A DNA stretch of 64,000 nt from Solirubrobacterales bacterium (lineage in GTDB: Bacteria > Actinomycetota > Thermoleophilia > Solirubrobacterales > 70-9), in assembly GCA_016712175.1 (NCBI GenBank), contig JADJRQ010000003.1:330487-394486 (forward strand), read 5' to 3'. Each line of letters begins with the position of its first letter. Position 1 is the first letter of the stretch. Below the pieces are notes generated by a model. It made no database searches. It had not been told where the DNA came from and saw only the letters and a list, made by a program, of their open reading frames with translations. Shown piece by piece: positions 51,701 through 60,299 of this stretch. Both the position numbers and the translations under genes were made by a program.

Positions 51701-52711
51701 TCAGTCTTCGTCGAGGAGGGCTGAGGCGAAATCGGTTGGGTCGAACGGGCGGAGATCCTCCAGCTTCTCGCCCACCCCGATCAGCTTCACCGGGATGCCG
51801 AGCTCCGTCGCGATTGCCAGTGTGATGCCGCCCTTGGCCGTTCCGTCGAGCTTGGTCAGGACGACTCCGTCTACATCAGTCGCCTCGGCGAACGCCTTGG
51901 CCTGCCTCAATCCGTTCTGGCCAGTGGTCGCGTCGATTGAGATCAGGGTCTCGTGCGGGGCTCCCGGCATCTGCTTCTCGATGACCCTTCGAACCTTGCC
52001 GAGCTCGTCCATCAGATTGCCCTGGGTGTGGAGCCGTCCGGCGGTGTCGATGATCAGCACATCCACCCCACGCGCCTTGGCGGCGCTGACCGCATCAAAG
52101 GCGACCGAGCCGGGATCGGCACCTTCGTTCGAGCGAATGATGTCGGCGCCGGCGCGTTCAGCCCAGGTCGTGAGCTGCTCGGCGGCCGCCGCGCGATAGG
52201 TGTCGGCAGCACCCAGCAGCACCGACAGTCCGAATTCGTTCTTCAGATGCCAGGCGATCTTGCCGATACTGGTCGTCTTGCCGGTGCCATTGACCCCGGT
52301 CATCAGCAGCACGGCGGGGTCGTTGCTGAGGTCGATCTTCGAGCGGTTGGTCGAAGCGATCTCGGCAAGGATCTCCACCAGGCGGGCCTTGATCGCCACG
52401 CCGTCCGGCGGTACTGCGCCCGAGTCGACTTCGTGTTCGAGACGTTCGACGACCTGCGCGGTTGTGGTCGCGCCGGCATCGGCCAGGATCAGAGCTTCTT
52501 CGAGGCGCTCCCAGGTCTCTTCGTCGATCCGGTCGAAAAGGCTTGAAGTGATTTCTTCCGACAGGGCCCGGCGGCTCTTGGCGAGGCTCTCACGCAGGCG
52601 GCTGAAGGCTCCGCGCTTCTTCGGGGAGTCTCCGTCGCCCGCCGGCTCAGCCGGGGTGAAGCTGACGTCGCGGTCGCCAAAATCGAGGATGTCATTCCAG
52701 GTGGTGGGCAC
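51701..52711 (-). CDS. ftsY: Signal recognition particle receptor FtsY
   Basis: SRP receptor GTPase of 336 residues. A short N-terminal A region (about 45 residues) without a membrane helix is followed by the N domain and G domain: MTGVNGTGKTTSIGKIA, DTYRAAAAEQL, DTAGRLHTQGNLMDEL and TKLDGTAKGG. Six bases separate it from smc, and 31 from ffh. In actinobacteria FtsY often carries an N-terminal transmembrane anchor, which is missing here, so membrane contact would be via the NG-domain amphipathic helix. Confidence 0.95.
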   Translation of the reverse strand: MPTTWNDILDFGDRDVSFTPAEPAGDGDSPKKRGAFSRLRESLAKSRRALSEEITSSLFDRIDEETWERLEEALILADAGATTTAQVVERLEHEVDSGAVPPDGVAIKARLVEILAEIASTNRSKIDLSNDPAVLLMTGVNGTGKTTSIGKIAWHLKNEFGLSVLLGAADTYRAAAAEQLTTWAERAGADIIRSNEGADPGSVAFDAVSAAKARGVDVLIIDTAGRLHTQGNLMDELGKVRRVIEKQMPGAPHETLISIDATTGQNGLRQAKAFAEATDVDGVVLTKLDGTAKGGITLAIATELGIPVKLIGVGEKLEDLRPFDPTDFASALLDED

Positions 52712-52717
52712 CGTTGC

Positions 52718-55072
52718 TCAGGCTACTTCTTCGAGGGACGCGCCCTCGAAGTTGCCGGCGTCACGCGGCAGCTTGCGTGAAATGACCTTGGTCACACCGT
52801 CGCCGCCCATGCTGACGCCGTAGAGCACGTCCGCGGCATCCATGGTCAGCTTCTGGTGGGTGACGATCACGAACTGCGTACGGTCGGAGAACTGGCGGAC
52901 CAGTTCGAGGAACCGGCTGATGTTGGTGTCGTCGAGGGCGGCCTCGACCTCGTCCAGGATGTAGAAGGGACAGGGTCGCGCCAGGAACACGGCGAAGACG
53001 AAGGCCAACGCGGTCATCGCCTTCTCGCCACCGGAGAGCAAGCTCATCTGGCGCATGCGCTTGCCGGCAGGGGTGACTTCGAGCTCAACTCCGAAGTCGG
53101 CCGACTCGTCCTCGACGTCGTCAACTTCGTCTTCGACCCCGGCGGCTTCCGCCTCATCCACAGCTTCCGTGGCTTCGGCCTTCGACTCCGGGGCCGGCTT
53201 CAGATCGACCGAGCGCAGCCGTCCGCTGCCTCCCGGGAAGAGCTGGCCGATCATTTCTTCGAAGTTCGATGCGGTCGCGGCAAAGGTCTCGTCGAAGGAG
53301 CGCTTGATCTCCTCGTCGATGTCGCGAATCACGCCTTCGAGTTCTCGCATGCCGCGTTCGGTGTCTTCACGCTGCGCGACCAGTTGCTCGACGTACTCGA
53401 GCGCCTCTTCATATTCCTTCTGGGCCAGCGGGTTGACCGGACCGAGCCGCTCGCGACGCAACCTCAGGTTGGTCAGGCGCTTCTCGATCTGCTCGCGCTC
53501 CTCGTCCGCCAGGGACTCTTTCGCTTCGGCGATCTCTTCGCCCAGCTTCTGGGCGATGCGGGCCAGCTCGCCGGCTGCCTCCGTCCGGCGATCGGTCAGG
53601 TGTGCGGCTTCGACTTCGGCCTGGGTCACTTGCTCGGCGACGGCCCGCAGCTTGCCCTGGATTTCGATCTCCAGATCCGAGCAGCGCTTGAGCTCGGCGG
53701 CGATTTCGTCGGCGTCACCCTGATCTCCGATTACCGTGCGCTCCGCTTTGGCAACCCGGTTCCGGACCGACCGGCCGACCGCTTCCGCAGCCGCCTTCAG
53801 ATCGTCGATCAGCTTGATCAGCGCTTCGACCGACTCCATGCGCTCGGCCAGCCGCTCGCGGTGACGTTCACCGAGCAGGCCTTCGGCCCGGCGAGCATGG
53901 CTTGTGGCGCGCTCAGCACCGGCGTGAACGTCGAAGAGGGCCTCCAGGCGGTCGGCTTCGGGGCCTTCGGAGCGGGCCTTCCGCAGTCCCTCGGCGGCCG
54001 TGGCGAGGCCGGCATCGACCTCCGAAAGCTCTTCGACCAGACGCGTGGCCCGTTCCGTGGCGCTGCCGCTGGAGCCGAGGTCGAGCGTAAGCGGTGCCAG
54101 TTCGAGCCGCAGGGTTTCGAGACGAGCCTCCAGCCCGCGGCCGCGCTCGATGATCGCCGAAGTCCCGATCGAGATCTTTTCCTGGCCGGAACGCAGTGAG
54201 TTGAGGATGCCCCAGACTTCGGTGCGCTCCCGGTCCCGCTCAGCGAAGCGTTCCTCTGCCGCCCGCCGGCGAAGCGAAACCGCTGAAAGTTCCTTCTCGA
54301 GGCCGTCACGGACCGCCCGGGCCTTGGCGGCCGCGGTCTTGGCGGCTTCGAGCCGGTCTTCGCCGAAGCGCAGCTCCTCGGCGACCAGCTTCGCCCGCAG
54401 GCCGAGCTCTTCGCGTTCGATGCGGGCACCGATCTCGGCCGAGTTCGCCTGCTGCTTCAAGGGCCGTAACGCCCGCCTGGCCTCGCGTTCCACATCGAGC
54501 GCGCGGTCGAGGTTGTCGCGGGTCGCGTTCAGCTTGAGTTCGGAGCGGCGCCGGCGCTTGCGGAACTTGCCGAGGCCCGCGGCTTCTTCGATCAGTTGGC
54601 GGCGCTCTCGAGGCTTCGAGTGAACGATCGCGTCAACCCGGCCCTGGCTGATGACCGAATGCATTTCTTTGCCGAGGTTTGCATCGGAGAGGATCTCGAC
54701 GATGTCGACCAGGCGGCAACGAGCCCCGTTCAGGCGGTACTCACCATCACCGTTCCGGTCGAGCCGGCGGGTGATCGCGATCTCGGTGAGGTCGGTGTCG
54801 ATCTTTCCGTCGGAATTGTCGATCACCACTTCGACTTCCGCGGTTGACCGGGCGCCGATGTCTTTGCCGCCGACTGAAATCACATCCTGCATCGAGGTGC
54901 CGCGGATCGCACCCGGACTCTGCTCGCCGAGTGCCCAGAGAACGGCGTCGGTGATATTCGACTTGCCGGACCCGTTAGGGCCAACAACGACGCTCACCCC
55001 GGGGGCGAACTTGAGTTCGGTTTTCTCTGGGAAGGACTTGAAGCCCTTCATGGTCACGGAGCGAAGGTACAT
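52718..55072 (-). CDS. smc: Short SMC chromosome-condensation ATPase lacking a hinge domain
   Basis: 784 residues in one open frame; the usual SMC has about 1,150-1,200. The head halves are present: Walker A GPNGSGKSNITDAV, HSVISQGRVDAIV, the signature motif LLSGGEKAMTALAF and Walker B FYILDEVEAALDD. Residues ~165-610 are coiled coil. No hinge domain is seen between the arms, nor a Rad50-like CxxC hook. Each arm would be about 220 residues instead of about 330. The C-terminal head has an acidic insert (VEDEVDDVEDESADFG). This may be a real hinge-less SMC or an in-frame deletion in the assembly; the neighbouring plsX also lacks a central part. scpA and scpB are not in the window. Confidence 0.85.
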   Translation of the reverse strand: MYLRSVTMKGFKSFPEKTELKFAPGVSVVVGPNGSGKSNITDAVLWALGEQSPGAIRGTSMQDVISVGGKDIGARSTAEVEVVIDNSDGKIDTDLTEIAITRRLDRNGDGEYRLNGARCRLVDIVEILSDANLGKEMHSVISQGRVDAIVHSKPRERRQLIEEAAGLGKFRKRRRRSELKLNATRDNLDRALDVEREARRALRPLKQQANSAEIGARIEREELGLRAKLVAEELRFGEDRLEAAKTAAAKARAVRDGLEKELSAVSLRRRAAEERFAERDRERTEVWGILNSLRSGQEKISIGTSAIIERGRGLEARLETLRLELAPLTLDLGSSGSATERATRLVEELSEVDAGLATAAEGLRKARSEGPEADRLEALFDVHAGAERATSHARRAEGLLGERHRERLAERMESVEALIKLIDDLKAAAEAVGRSVRNRVAKAERTVIGDQGDADEIAAELKRCSDLEIEIQGKLRAVAEQVTQAEVEAAHLTDRRTEAAGELARIAQKLGEEIAEAKESLADEEREQIEKRLTNLRLRRERLGPVNPLAQKEYEEALEYVEQLVAQREDTERGMRELEGVIRDIDEEIKRSFDETFAATASNFEEMIGQLFPGGSGRLRSVDLKPAPESKAEATEAVDEAEAAGVEDEVDDVEDESADFGVELEVTPAGKRMRQMSLLSGGEKAMTALAFVFAVFLARPCPFYILDEVEAALDDTNISRFLELVRQFSDRTQFVIVTHQKLTMDAADVLYGVSMGGDGVTKVISRKLPRDAGNFEGASLEEVA

Positions 55073-55150
55073 ACGACGTTAAATCTGACTCCCGGATCGG
55101 ACGCTCAAGCGCGCAAAACCGCAATTTGCGGCAAAGGGTGGCTCAAGGCG

Positions 55151-55915
55151 TCAGGACCCGGTCCTTTCATTTTCGCTTGACCTGTCAAGCGCCTCCAGAC
55201 CGGCAGCGGCCGCTGCCTGACCGGCCGCTTTCTTGCTGCGGCCGGAACCCCGTCCGATCTCCTCGCCGGCAAGCTTCACGCCGACTTCGTAGGTGCGTTG
55301 GTGGGCCGGACCGGACGAACCCATGACCACGTATTCAACGGTCTCGCCCTGCTGCGCGACCGCCTCCTGGAGGGCCGACTTAAAGTCGGTACGGGTGCTC
55401 TTCACCACCTCGACCCGGTCGCTGAATGCCTCGATTACGGCCTCCGCCGTCCGGTCGTAGCCGAAAGCGAGGAAGCAACTGCCGATCATCGCCTCGGTGA
55501 TCTCGGGCAGGGGCCGCTCGCCTTCGAGCAGGAGGCGGGCCGGAGTCTGCTTGCCGTCAGTCTCCCCGGGATCGGCCTCCAGAAGCATTTCCGGAATGCC
55601 GATTGCCAGCCCGACCGCGGCGCAGGAAGTGCCGCTGACAGCCTGGTTCAGAATCTTGGTGAGTTCTCCGGCATCAAGGTCGGGCAGCCTCTCGAAGAGG
55701 TCGTCGGCGATCGCCAGACCGAGGACGCTGTCGCCGAGCAGGGCCAGGCGTTCGTAGGAACCAACCCTGCGCTCGGCCCACGACGAGTGGGTCAGTGCAG
55801 CCAGCCGGGCTTCCACCGGTAGTTCTGCGATCAGGGTGCTGAGTGATTTGCCGGAAGGACCGCGCGAACCCTTGGAATCACGAGCCCGCTTTAGCCATGA
55901 CAAAGTCAACGGCAT
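55151..55915 (-). CDS. rnc: Ribonuclease III
   Basis: Double-strand-specific RNase for rRNA and mRNA processing. 254 residues: the catalytic domain with THSSWAERRVGSYERLALLGDSVLGL (metal-binding Glu and Asp) and FLAFGYDRTAEAV, then a C-terminal dsRNA-binding domain (DFKSALQEAVAQ to AAGLEAL). The second conserved 'GD.FEA..GA' block is changed to MIGSCFLAFG: the acidic residue pair there is replaced, so activity should be checked. The start ATG 55915 overlaps acpP by 38 bases; TTG 55903 is an alternative. Confidence 0.9.
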   Translation of the reverse strand: MPLTLSWLKRARDSKGSRGPSGKSLSTLIAELPVEARLAALTHSSWAERRVGSYERLALLGDSVLGLAIADDLFERLPDLDAGELTKILNQAVSGTSCAAVGLAIGIPEMLLEADPGETDGKQTPARLLLEGERPLPEITEAMIGSCFLAFGYDRTAEAVIEAFSDRVEVVKSTRTDFKSALQEAVAQQGETVEYVVMGSSGPAHQRTYEVGVKLAGEEIGRGSGRSKKAAGQAAAAAGLEALDRSSENERTGS

Positions 55916-56135
55916 CCCCCACGGTGCTGATCTGACCGGCCTCCTGTTCGGAGACGGTGATGCCGTACTCGTCTTCGAGCTCCATCACCAGTTCGTAAAG
56001 GTCGAGCGAGTCGGCATCGAAGTCTTCTTTGAACCGGGCTGCATCAATGATCTGGTCGGGCTTGAGCTCGAGTTCGTTGACCAGGTGTTCGCGCACCAGG
56101 TTCATCACTTCGTCGCGATTGCCGTTGAAACTCAT
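55878..56135 (-). CDS. acpP: Acyl carrier protein
   Basis: Carries acyl chains on a phosphopantetheine arm. 85 residues from ATG 56135 (MSFNGNRDEVMNLVREHL); the arm is attached to Ser in FDADSLDLYELVMELEDEYG. The frame is open 14 codons further upstream, but the usual N-terminus is met here. Lies between plsX and rnc as in most bacteria. Confidence 0.94.
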   Translation of the reverse strand: MSFNGNRDEVMNLVREHLVNELELKPDQIIDAARFKEDFDADSLDLYELVMELEDEYGITVSEQEAGQISTVGDAVDFVMAKAGS

Positions 56136-56148
56136 CGCAGAGCTTCTA

Positions 56149-56929
56149 TCACGCGGCGCCGCTGGACTCGACGGCACCGCGGTTGGCTCCGACCCGGTGA
56201 AGCATCTCTTCGGTCAGCCCGGGAGCATCGACGGCCGCCGCTTTGGCGGCGAGCCGGATCGCGTTTGCCACACCATCCGCGCTCGAACTGCCATGGCCGG
56301 CCACGGCCACCTTGCGCAGTCCGAGGAGGATCGCCCCGCCAGTCGTATCCGGGTGAAGGTCATCTCGGAGTCCTTTCAGGGCCGGCTTCAGCATCAGGCC
56401 TCCGGCGGCAGAGAGCGGGTTCTTCCTGGCGGCGTCGGAGATCGACGAACTCATCAGCTTGACTACGCCTTCCATCGCTTTGAGCACGACGTTGCCGGTA
56501 AAGCCGTCGGTGACGATCACGTCCGCCCCGCCCGCCGGGATGTCACGTCCCTCGACGTTGCCGATGAAGTCGATCTCGGCTGAGCCGGTGAGTGCCGCAT
56601 TGGCTTCGACCACCTCTTCTTTGCCCTTGCCTGCCTCCTCCCCGACCGAGAGGAGTCCGACGGTCGGAGATTCGACCCCAAGTACGGCCTTCGAGAATGC
56701 GGCGCAGGCGGCTGCGCACGGCCGGCACCGGGTCCTCGTCGTTGAGGATCACGTCCTCGGTGTCGATGACTTCGGCACCTTCGCAGTCGTCGAGATCGAT
56801 TTTCAGTCGCGGCCCGAAGACCCTGATCTTCAGTCCGTCGGCAGCGGCCAGGCGAACACCGGCTTCGAGCACGTCGAAGCCACACTCCACACCAAAACCA
56901 TCAAGCGCGACCGTGGTCCCGCCGGGCAA
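56149..56929 (-). pseudogene. plsX: Phosphate acyltransferase PlsX, frameshifted and missing its central part
   Basis: PlsX makes acyl-phosphate from acyl-ACP for phospholipid synthesis. The N-terminal part (TTVALDGFGVECGFDVLEAG to NDEDPVPAVR) is joined near 56718, with a frame change, to AFSKAVLGVESPTVGLLSVG and a good C-terminal half (DFIGNVEGRDI, VTDGFTGNVVLK, GGAILLGLRKVAVAGHG). The family block in between, with the SAGNTG-like motif and about 85 residues, is absent, so the total is about 260 instead of 330 or more. The start is TTG 56929 with AGGAGAG upstream, right after the rpmF stop. It may be a real deletion or an assembly loss. Confidence 0.82.
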
Positions 56930-57142
56930 CTACTCTCCTGGCGGGACAGCTCCGCCGACGGCGGGTGTCCGCTGGGCGATCACTTCGCGTCCACCGTAGT
57001 CCCCGCAACTGGGGCAGATCCGATGCGGAAGCCGCGGCGAGTGGCACTTGACGCAGTGGTTGACCCGAGCCTTGGCGGCTTTGTGGGTGGCACGGCGCTT
57101 GTCACGACGGGTCCGGGAAGTTCTTTTCTTAGGTACGGCCAT
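56930..57142 (-). CDS. rpmF: 50S ribosomal protein L32
   Basis: A 70-residue protein starting MAVPKKRTSRTRRDKRRATH at ATG 57142. A zinc ribbon is formed by CVKC...CPSC. An extra tail of about 12 residues (RTPAVGGAVPPGE) follows the usual end. The frame is open upstream, but ATG 57142 is the conserved start. It sits between DUF177 and plsX, the typical gene order. Confidence 0.95.
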   Translation of the reverse strand: MAVPKKRTSRTRRDKRRATHKAAKARVNHCVKCHSPRLPHRICPSCGDYGGREVIAQRTPAVGGAVPPGE

Positions 57143-57233
57143 AGCGACGCGGGAGTGTATACGAAGTGGTGCCCGGAGAGACTGGCCCGAGAACGGGGAG
57201 CGCCCAGAGCGGCTCACCATCCGCCACCTCAGC

Positions 57234-57792
57234 CTAGAGCTGGCGAAGCTTTGACCACCTTGGGTCCAGGTGTTGTCCGTGATCATGCTCGGTGGGATCC
57301 GCTCCGTTCAGGGTTTCTCCGCAGTACGGACAGAGTCCCAGGCATTCCTCTTTGCAGACGATCTGGTTCGGCAGGCTGAGGATCAGGGCGTCGTGGGTCC
57401 AGGCCTCGACGTCCAGGATTCGGTTTTCGACGTACGGGCTCAGCAATTCGGCCGCGGTCATCTCGTCTTCGTCGTCCTGTTCGAGACCGGCCTTGCGGGC
57501 CGGGACCGGCTCTGGTGGCTGGTCCACCTCGCGCACGTCGACCCGTACCCGGGCGACGGCCGGATCGAGGCAGCGCACGCAGGGTCCTTCGAGCCCGACT
57601 TCGAAACGCAGCCTCAGTGCGTAGCCGGCGCTGGTCCGCGAAACGTCGAGAACGAACGGGACTTCTGGGCGGGACCGGCAGATGGGTCTGGCCGCCGAGC
57701 TCGACGTCGGCCGGCGAAACGACTCCTTCGATCCGCTTCGCGTCTCCGTAGGTGAGGCTGAGGGTGTCGAGATCAACTTTTTCGATCAGCAT
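57234..57792 (-). CDS. DUF177 (YceD-like) protein, one frameshift
   Basis: Small metal-binding protein linked to 23S rRNA or L32 synthesis, always near rpmF. The first frame begins at ATG 57792 (MLIEKVDLDTLSLTYGDAKR) and ends with GGQTHLPVPP; the rest (VPFVLDVSRTSAGYALRLR, CVRCLDPA, CKEECLGLCPYCGETLN) is one frame away. Removing one base of the GGG at 57667-57669 joins them as HLPVPPEVPFVLDV. The C-terminal CxxxC-x3-CxxC pattern is typical. Confidence 0.85.
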
Positions 57793-57862
57793 TCGGGTAC
57801 CGCGCTCCTTGCTCCTACCTGGCAGACAAATAGGATGTCGATCTGACCTCCAGAGTACCGAC

Positions 57863-58405
57863 ATGACTCCACCGGACCAGAAAGCCACTGAATATCTCGA
57901 ATCCGTGCGCGCGCAGGTGCCGCTCTACGACGAGCTGCAGGACGCCGCGATCGCCGCGATCCCCTTCGAGCCGAAGACCGTGCTCGAACTCGGCATCGGC
58001 ACCGGCCAGACCAGCGGTCGCCTGCTGAACCGGTTCCCGAACGCTCAGATCACGGGCCTCGACTCCGACGCCGACATGGTCTTCCGCGCCCGCCAGCAGG
58101 TCGCCGACGTCAGCCTCGCCCGCATGGAAGACCCCCTGCCCGATGGTCCCTGGGACCTCGTCATCTCGGTCCTTTCGATCCACCGGCTCGACGACGAACA
58201 GAAGCAGACCCTCTTCCGCCGGGCAAAGCAGAATTCGAAGTCCCTGATCATCGGAGACTTCGTGGCCCTCTCCACTGGAGAAGGTGAGACATCAGTACCG
58301 GGAACTGCCTATCCGGATTCAGCCGAAGATCTCGCCGGCTGGTGCGAAGGAAAAGTCGCCTGGGCCAACGACGACCTCGTGGTCATCGCCGCCGACTACC
58401 GCTGA
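57863..58405 (+). CDS. Class I SAM-dependent methyltransferase
   Basis: A 180-residue protein with SAM-binding motif VLELGIGTGQTSGRLL, an acidic loop after beta-2 (GLDSDADMV) and WDLVISVLSIHRLDD for the substrate side. The start ATG 57863 gives the normal N-terminus. Small-molecule methylation is likely, but the substrate is unknown. It is on the opposite strand from all neighbours, breaks the usual coaD-DUF177-rpmF order, and is followed by a copy of the structured repeat. Confidence 0.82.
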   Translation: MTPPDQKATEYLESVRAQVPLYDELQDAAIAAIPFEPKTVLELGIGTGQTSGRLLNRFPNAQITGLDSDADMVFRARQQVADVSLARMEDPLPDGPWDLVISVLSIHRLDDEQKQTLFRRAKQNSKSLIIGDFVALSTGEGETSVPGTAYPDSAEDLAGWCEGKVAWANDDLVVIAADYR

Positions 58406-58450
58406 GTCAGCCTTTCGTGGCGCACGGCGCGGGCACCCAGGCCAGCGGGA

Positions 58451-58481
58451 CCAGAAAGTGGTGATATCGATGACTTTCTGG
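58451..58481 (+). repeat. Hairpin upstream of repeat copy C
   Basis: CCAGAAAGT (58451-58459) pairs perfectly with ACTTTCTGG (58473-58481); the loop contains TGATATCGA. It corresponds to the 18-bp hairpin at 4741-4785, at a similar distance upstream of the repeat core, with the inner AAAGT/ACTTT pairs kept and outer ones changed. Confidence 0.55.
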
Positions 58482-58522
58482 AGCCCAGGCCTACAGACTC
58501 GGCTTTTCCATGCCGCGCCAGG

Positions 58523-58661
58523 GGGTGGTGCACGGGGACGTCCTAAGCGTGGCTGGCGAGGAGTAAGCGAAACGGCCAAGCGATTTGACTTCCGTCAATG
58601 AGCGAGCCGATTGAGCGTCGACGAAGTCCAGGCGCGCTTAGATCGTTCCCGGGCGCTGCCC
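58523..58661 (+). repeat. Structured repeat, copy C (candidate ncRNA or mobile element)
   Basis: Third copy, in the 268-base gap between the methyltransferase and the coiled-coil gene. P1 pairs 58523-58528 with 58656-58661. P2 pairs 58535-58549 with 58635-58649, 13 of 15 positions. The inner hairpin is TTGAC/GTCAA with loop TTCC. Compared with copy B, two G-C pairs in P2 are A-T and one A-C mismatch is a G-C pair: compensatory changes. All three invariant blocks of copies A and B are kept. Confidence 0.75.
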
Positions 58662-58673
58662 GCCACCTCAGGG

Positions 58674-59147
58674 TTATTCTTCGATGTCGCCGAGGGGTTC
58701 TTCGTCGCGCCCGGCGAGCCGGTCGCGTCCCCTCTGTACTGCTGCGGTGAACTTCTGGAGGTTGACTTCGAGGGTGTTGAGGATCTCGTCGGCGTAGTCC
58801 TCGGCGCCGAGGCGGATCTCTCGCTCACGGGCCCGGGCGTCTTCGACGATCTCGTCGGCGGCGCGTTCGGCCTGCTTGGTGACTTCTTCGTCGGAGACGA
58901 GGCGGGCCTGCTGCTCGCGGGCCTCGCGGATGACCCTTTCGGATTCACGCTTGGCCTCTTCGAGCATTTCCTGACGCTCCTTGACGATCCAGCGGGCCTG
59001 TTTGATCTCTTCAGGGATCGTGGCCCGCATCTGGTCCAGGAGGTCGTAGATCTCTTCCCGATCAACACGAACCTGGTCCGTAAGGGGGACCGGTCTCGCG
59101 TTGTGGACGAGATCATCAAGCTTGTCTATGAGAACGAGGACATCCAT
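58674..59147 (-). CDS. DivIVA/F0-B-like coiled-coil protein
   Basis: 157 residues, almost all charged helix: EEIYDLLDQMRATIPEEIK, then a continuous coiled coil rich in Glu, Arg and Ala (REAREQQARLVSDEEV, DARAREREIRLGAEDYAD) and an acidic end. No signal peptide or membrane segment. Such proteins occur next to coaD in many actinobacteria and resemble DivIVA and the F0 b-subunit stalk; they may scaffold polar growth. The exact role is not known from sequence. Confidence 0.7.
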   Translation of the reverse strand: MDVLVLIDKLDDLVHNARPVPLTDQVRVDREEIYDLLDQMRATIPEEIKQARWIVKERQEMLEEAKRESERVIREAREQQARLVSDEEVTKQAERAADEIVEDARAREREIRLGAEDYADEILNTLEVNLQKFTAAVQRGRDRLAGRDEEPLGDIEE

Positions 59148-59251
59148 GCGTCAGGGAACCCTATTTGTCTCCGGGGAGTCGGGGGTGAAAGTGGTCATTT
59201 CCTGCACATTCTGCATGGAATCGCCCACTCCTACTTTGTGCGTGAGTGACA

Positions 59252-59761
59252 CTATCTACGACCGAGTCTATCCGCCAGAGCGGTTGCGACCGGCGCCGGC
59301 ACCAGGTCTGAAATGTCGGCGTTGAAAATCGCCATCTCCTTGACGCCCGTCGACGAGAGAAAACTGTAGTTCGACCGGGCGAAGACGTAGACGCTCTCCA
59401 CCCCGGGATCGAGCTTGTGGTTGAGTTGGGCCATCTCGTTTTCGTACTCGAAGTCGGAGATCGCGCGCAAACCCTTGACGATCGCGGTGGCCCCGACCTC
59501 CCGGGAGAACTCGACCACCGAGGTTCGAAAGATCTTGACTTCGACGTTTTCGAGACCCGGCGTCGCATCTTCGATGAAAGCCTTGCGCTCCTCGGCCGTG
59601 AACAGGGTCTTGCTCTTTCTCATCGGCTTGTTGACGACGCCGACGACCACCTGGTCGAACGTGCGGGAAGCCCGCCCGATTATGTCGAGATGCCCGTTGG
59701 TTACGGGGTCGTAACTTCCGGGGCAGACTGCTATGCGTGGTTGCTCTTTGCTCATCGTCAT
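59252..59761 (-). CDS. coaD: Phosphopantetheine adenylyltransferase
   Basis: Penultimate step of CoA synthesis, adenylating 4'-phosphopantetheine. 169 residues with the nucleotidyltransferase HxGH-type motif in VCPGSYDPVTNGHLDII, and the SNYSFLSSTGVKEM block matching the family 'SS..VKE' region. The start ATG 59761 overlaps the rsmD stop by ATGA; an internal ATG two codons later is equally good. Confidence 0.95.
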   Translation of the reverse strand: MTMSKEQPRIAVCPGSYDPVTNGHLDIIGRASRTFDQVVVGVVNKPMRKSKTLFTAEERKAFIEDATPGLENVEVKIFRTSVVEFSREVGATAIVKGLRAISDFEYENEMAQLNHKLDPGVESVYVFARSNYSFLSSTGVKEMAIFNADISDLVPAPVATALADRLGRR

Positions 59762-60299
59762 TTCTCGTTGCGGGAATCTTCATGGAATGTAACCAGGGTC
59801 CGGCCGTATCGGCGCTCCCGGACCACTTCCAGGGAAGGAAGTTCCAACGGCGATTTGGCGGCGCTCTCGACAACTACCCTTCCGCCGGGGGCAGAGCCCG
59901 GGCAGGTCCCGGTCGAGGTCGGCCGCGAGATCCCCGGTGCCATCCGGTACGGCGGGTCGATCAGGACCAGGTCGAAGTTGCCGTCCCTGTGCCGAAGCGA
60001 GCCACTCCGGCGGCTTCGGCCCGGACCAGGTCGATTTCATCGAGCAGGCCGAGGTTGTGCACGTTGCCCATGGCGGGACGGGTGTCATTGTCCACCAGCA
60101 CCGCTTCGGCTGCGCCCCGGGAAATGGCTTCGATGCCAAGCGCACCGGTGCCGCAGTAGAGGTCCGCCACCCGGTAGCCAGTGACGTCGCCGAGCGCCGA
60201 GAACAGCGCCTCGCGGGCCCGCGCCGAAGTCGGTCGCACCTGCCAACCCTTGGGCGCGAGCAGCTGCCGGCCCCCGAGCCGCCCGGCGATCACCCTCAT
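59758..60299 (-). CDS. rsmD: 16S rRNA (guanine(966)-N2)-methyltransferase RsmD, frameshifted
   Basis: Methylates G966 of 16S rRNA. Start ATG 60299 overlaps the recG stop: MRVIAGRLGGRQLLAPKGW, then TRPTS-like VRPTSARAREALFSALGD and the SAM motif VADLYCGTGALGIEAISRGA. The catalytic FDLVLIDPPYRM is in another frame; one base added near 60000 joins them. The C-terminal GGRVVVESAAK is in the same frame as DPPY, but the residues between do not look family-like and read better one frame over, so two further compensating indels are likely. Confidence 0.86.
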
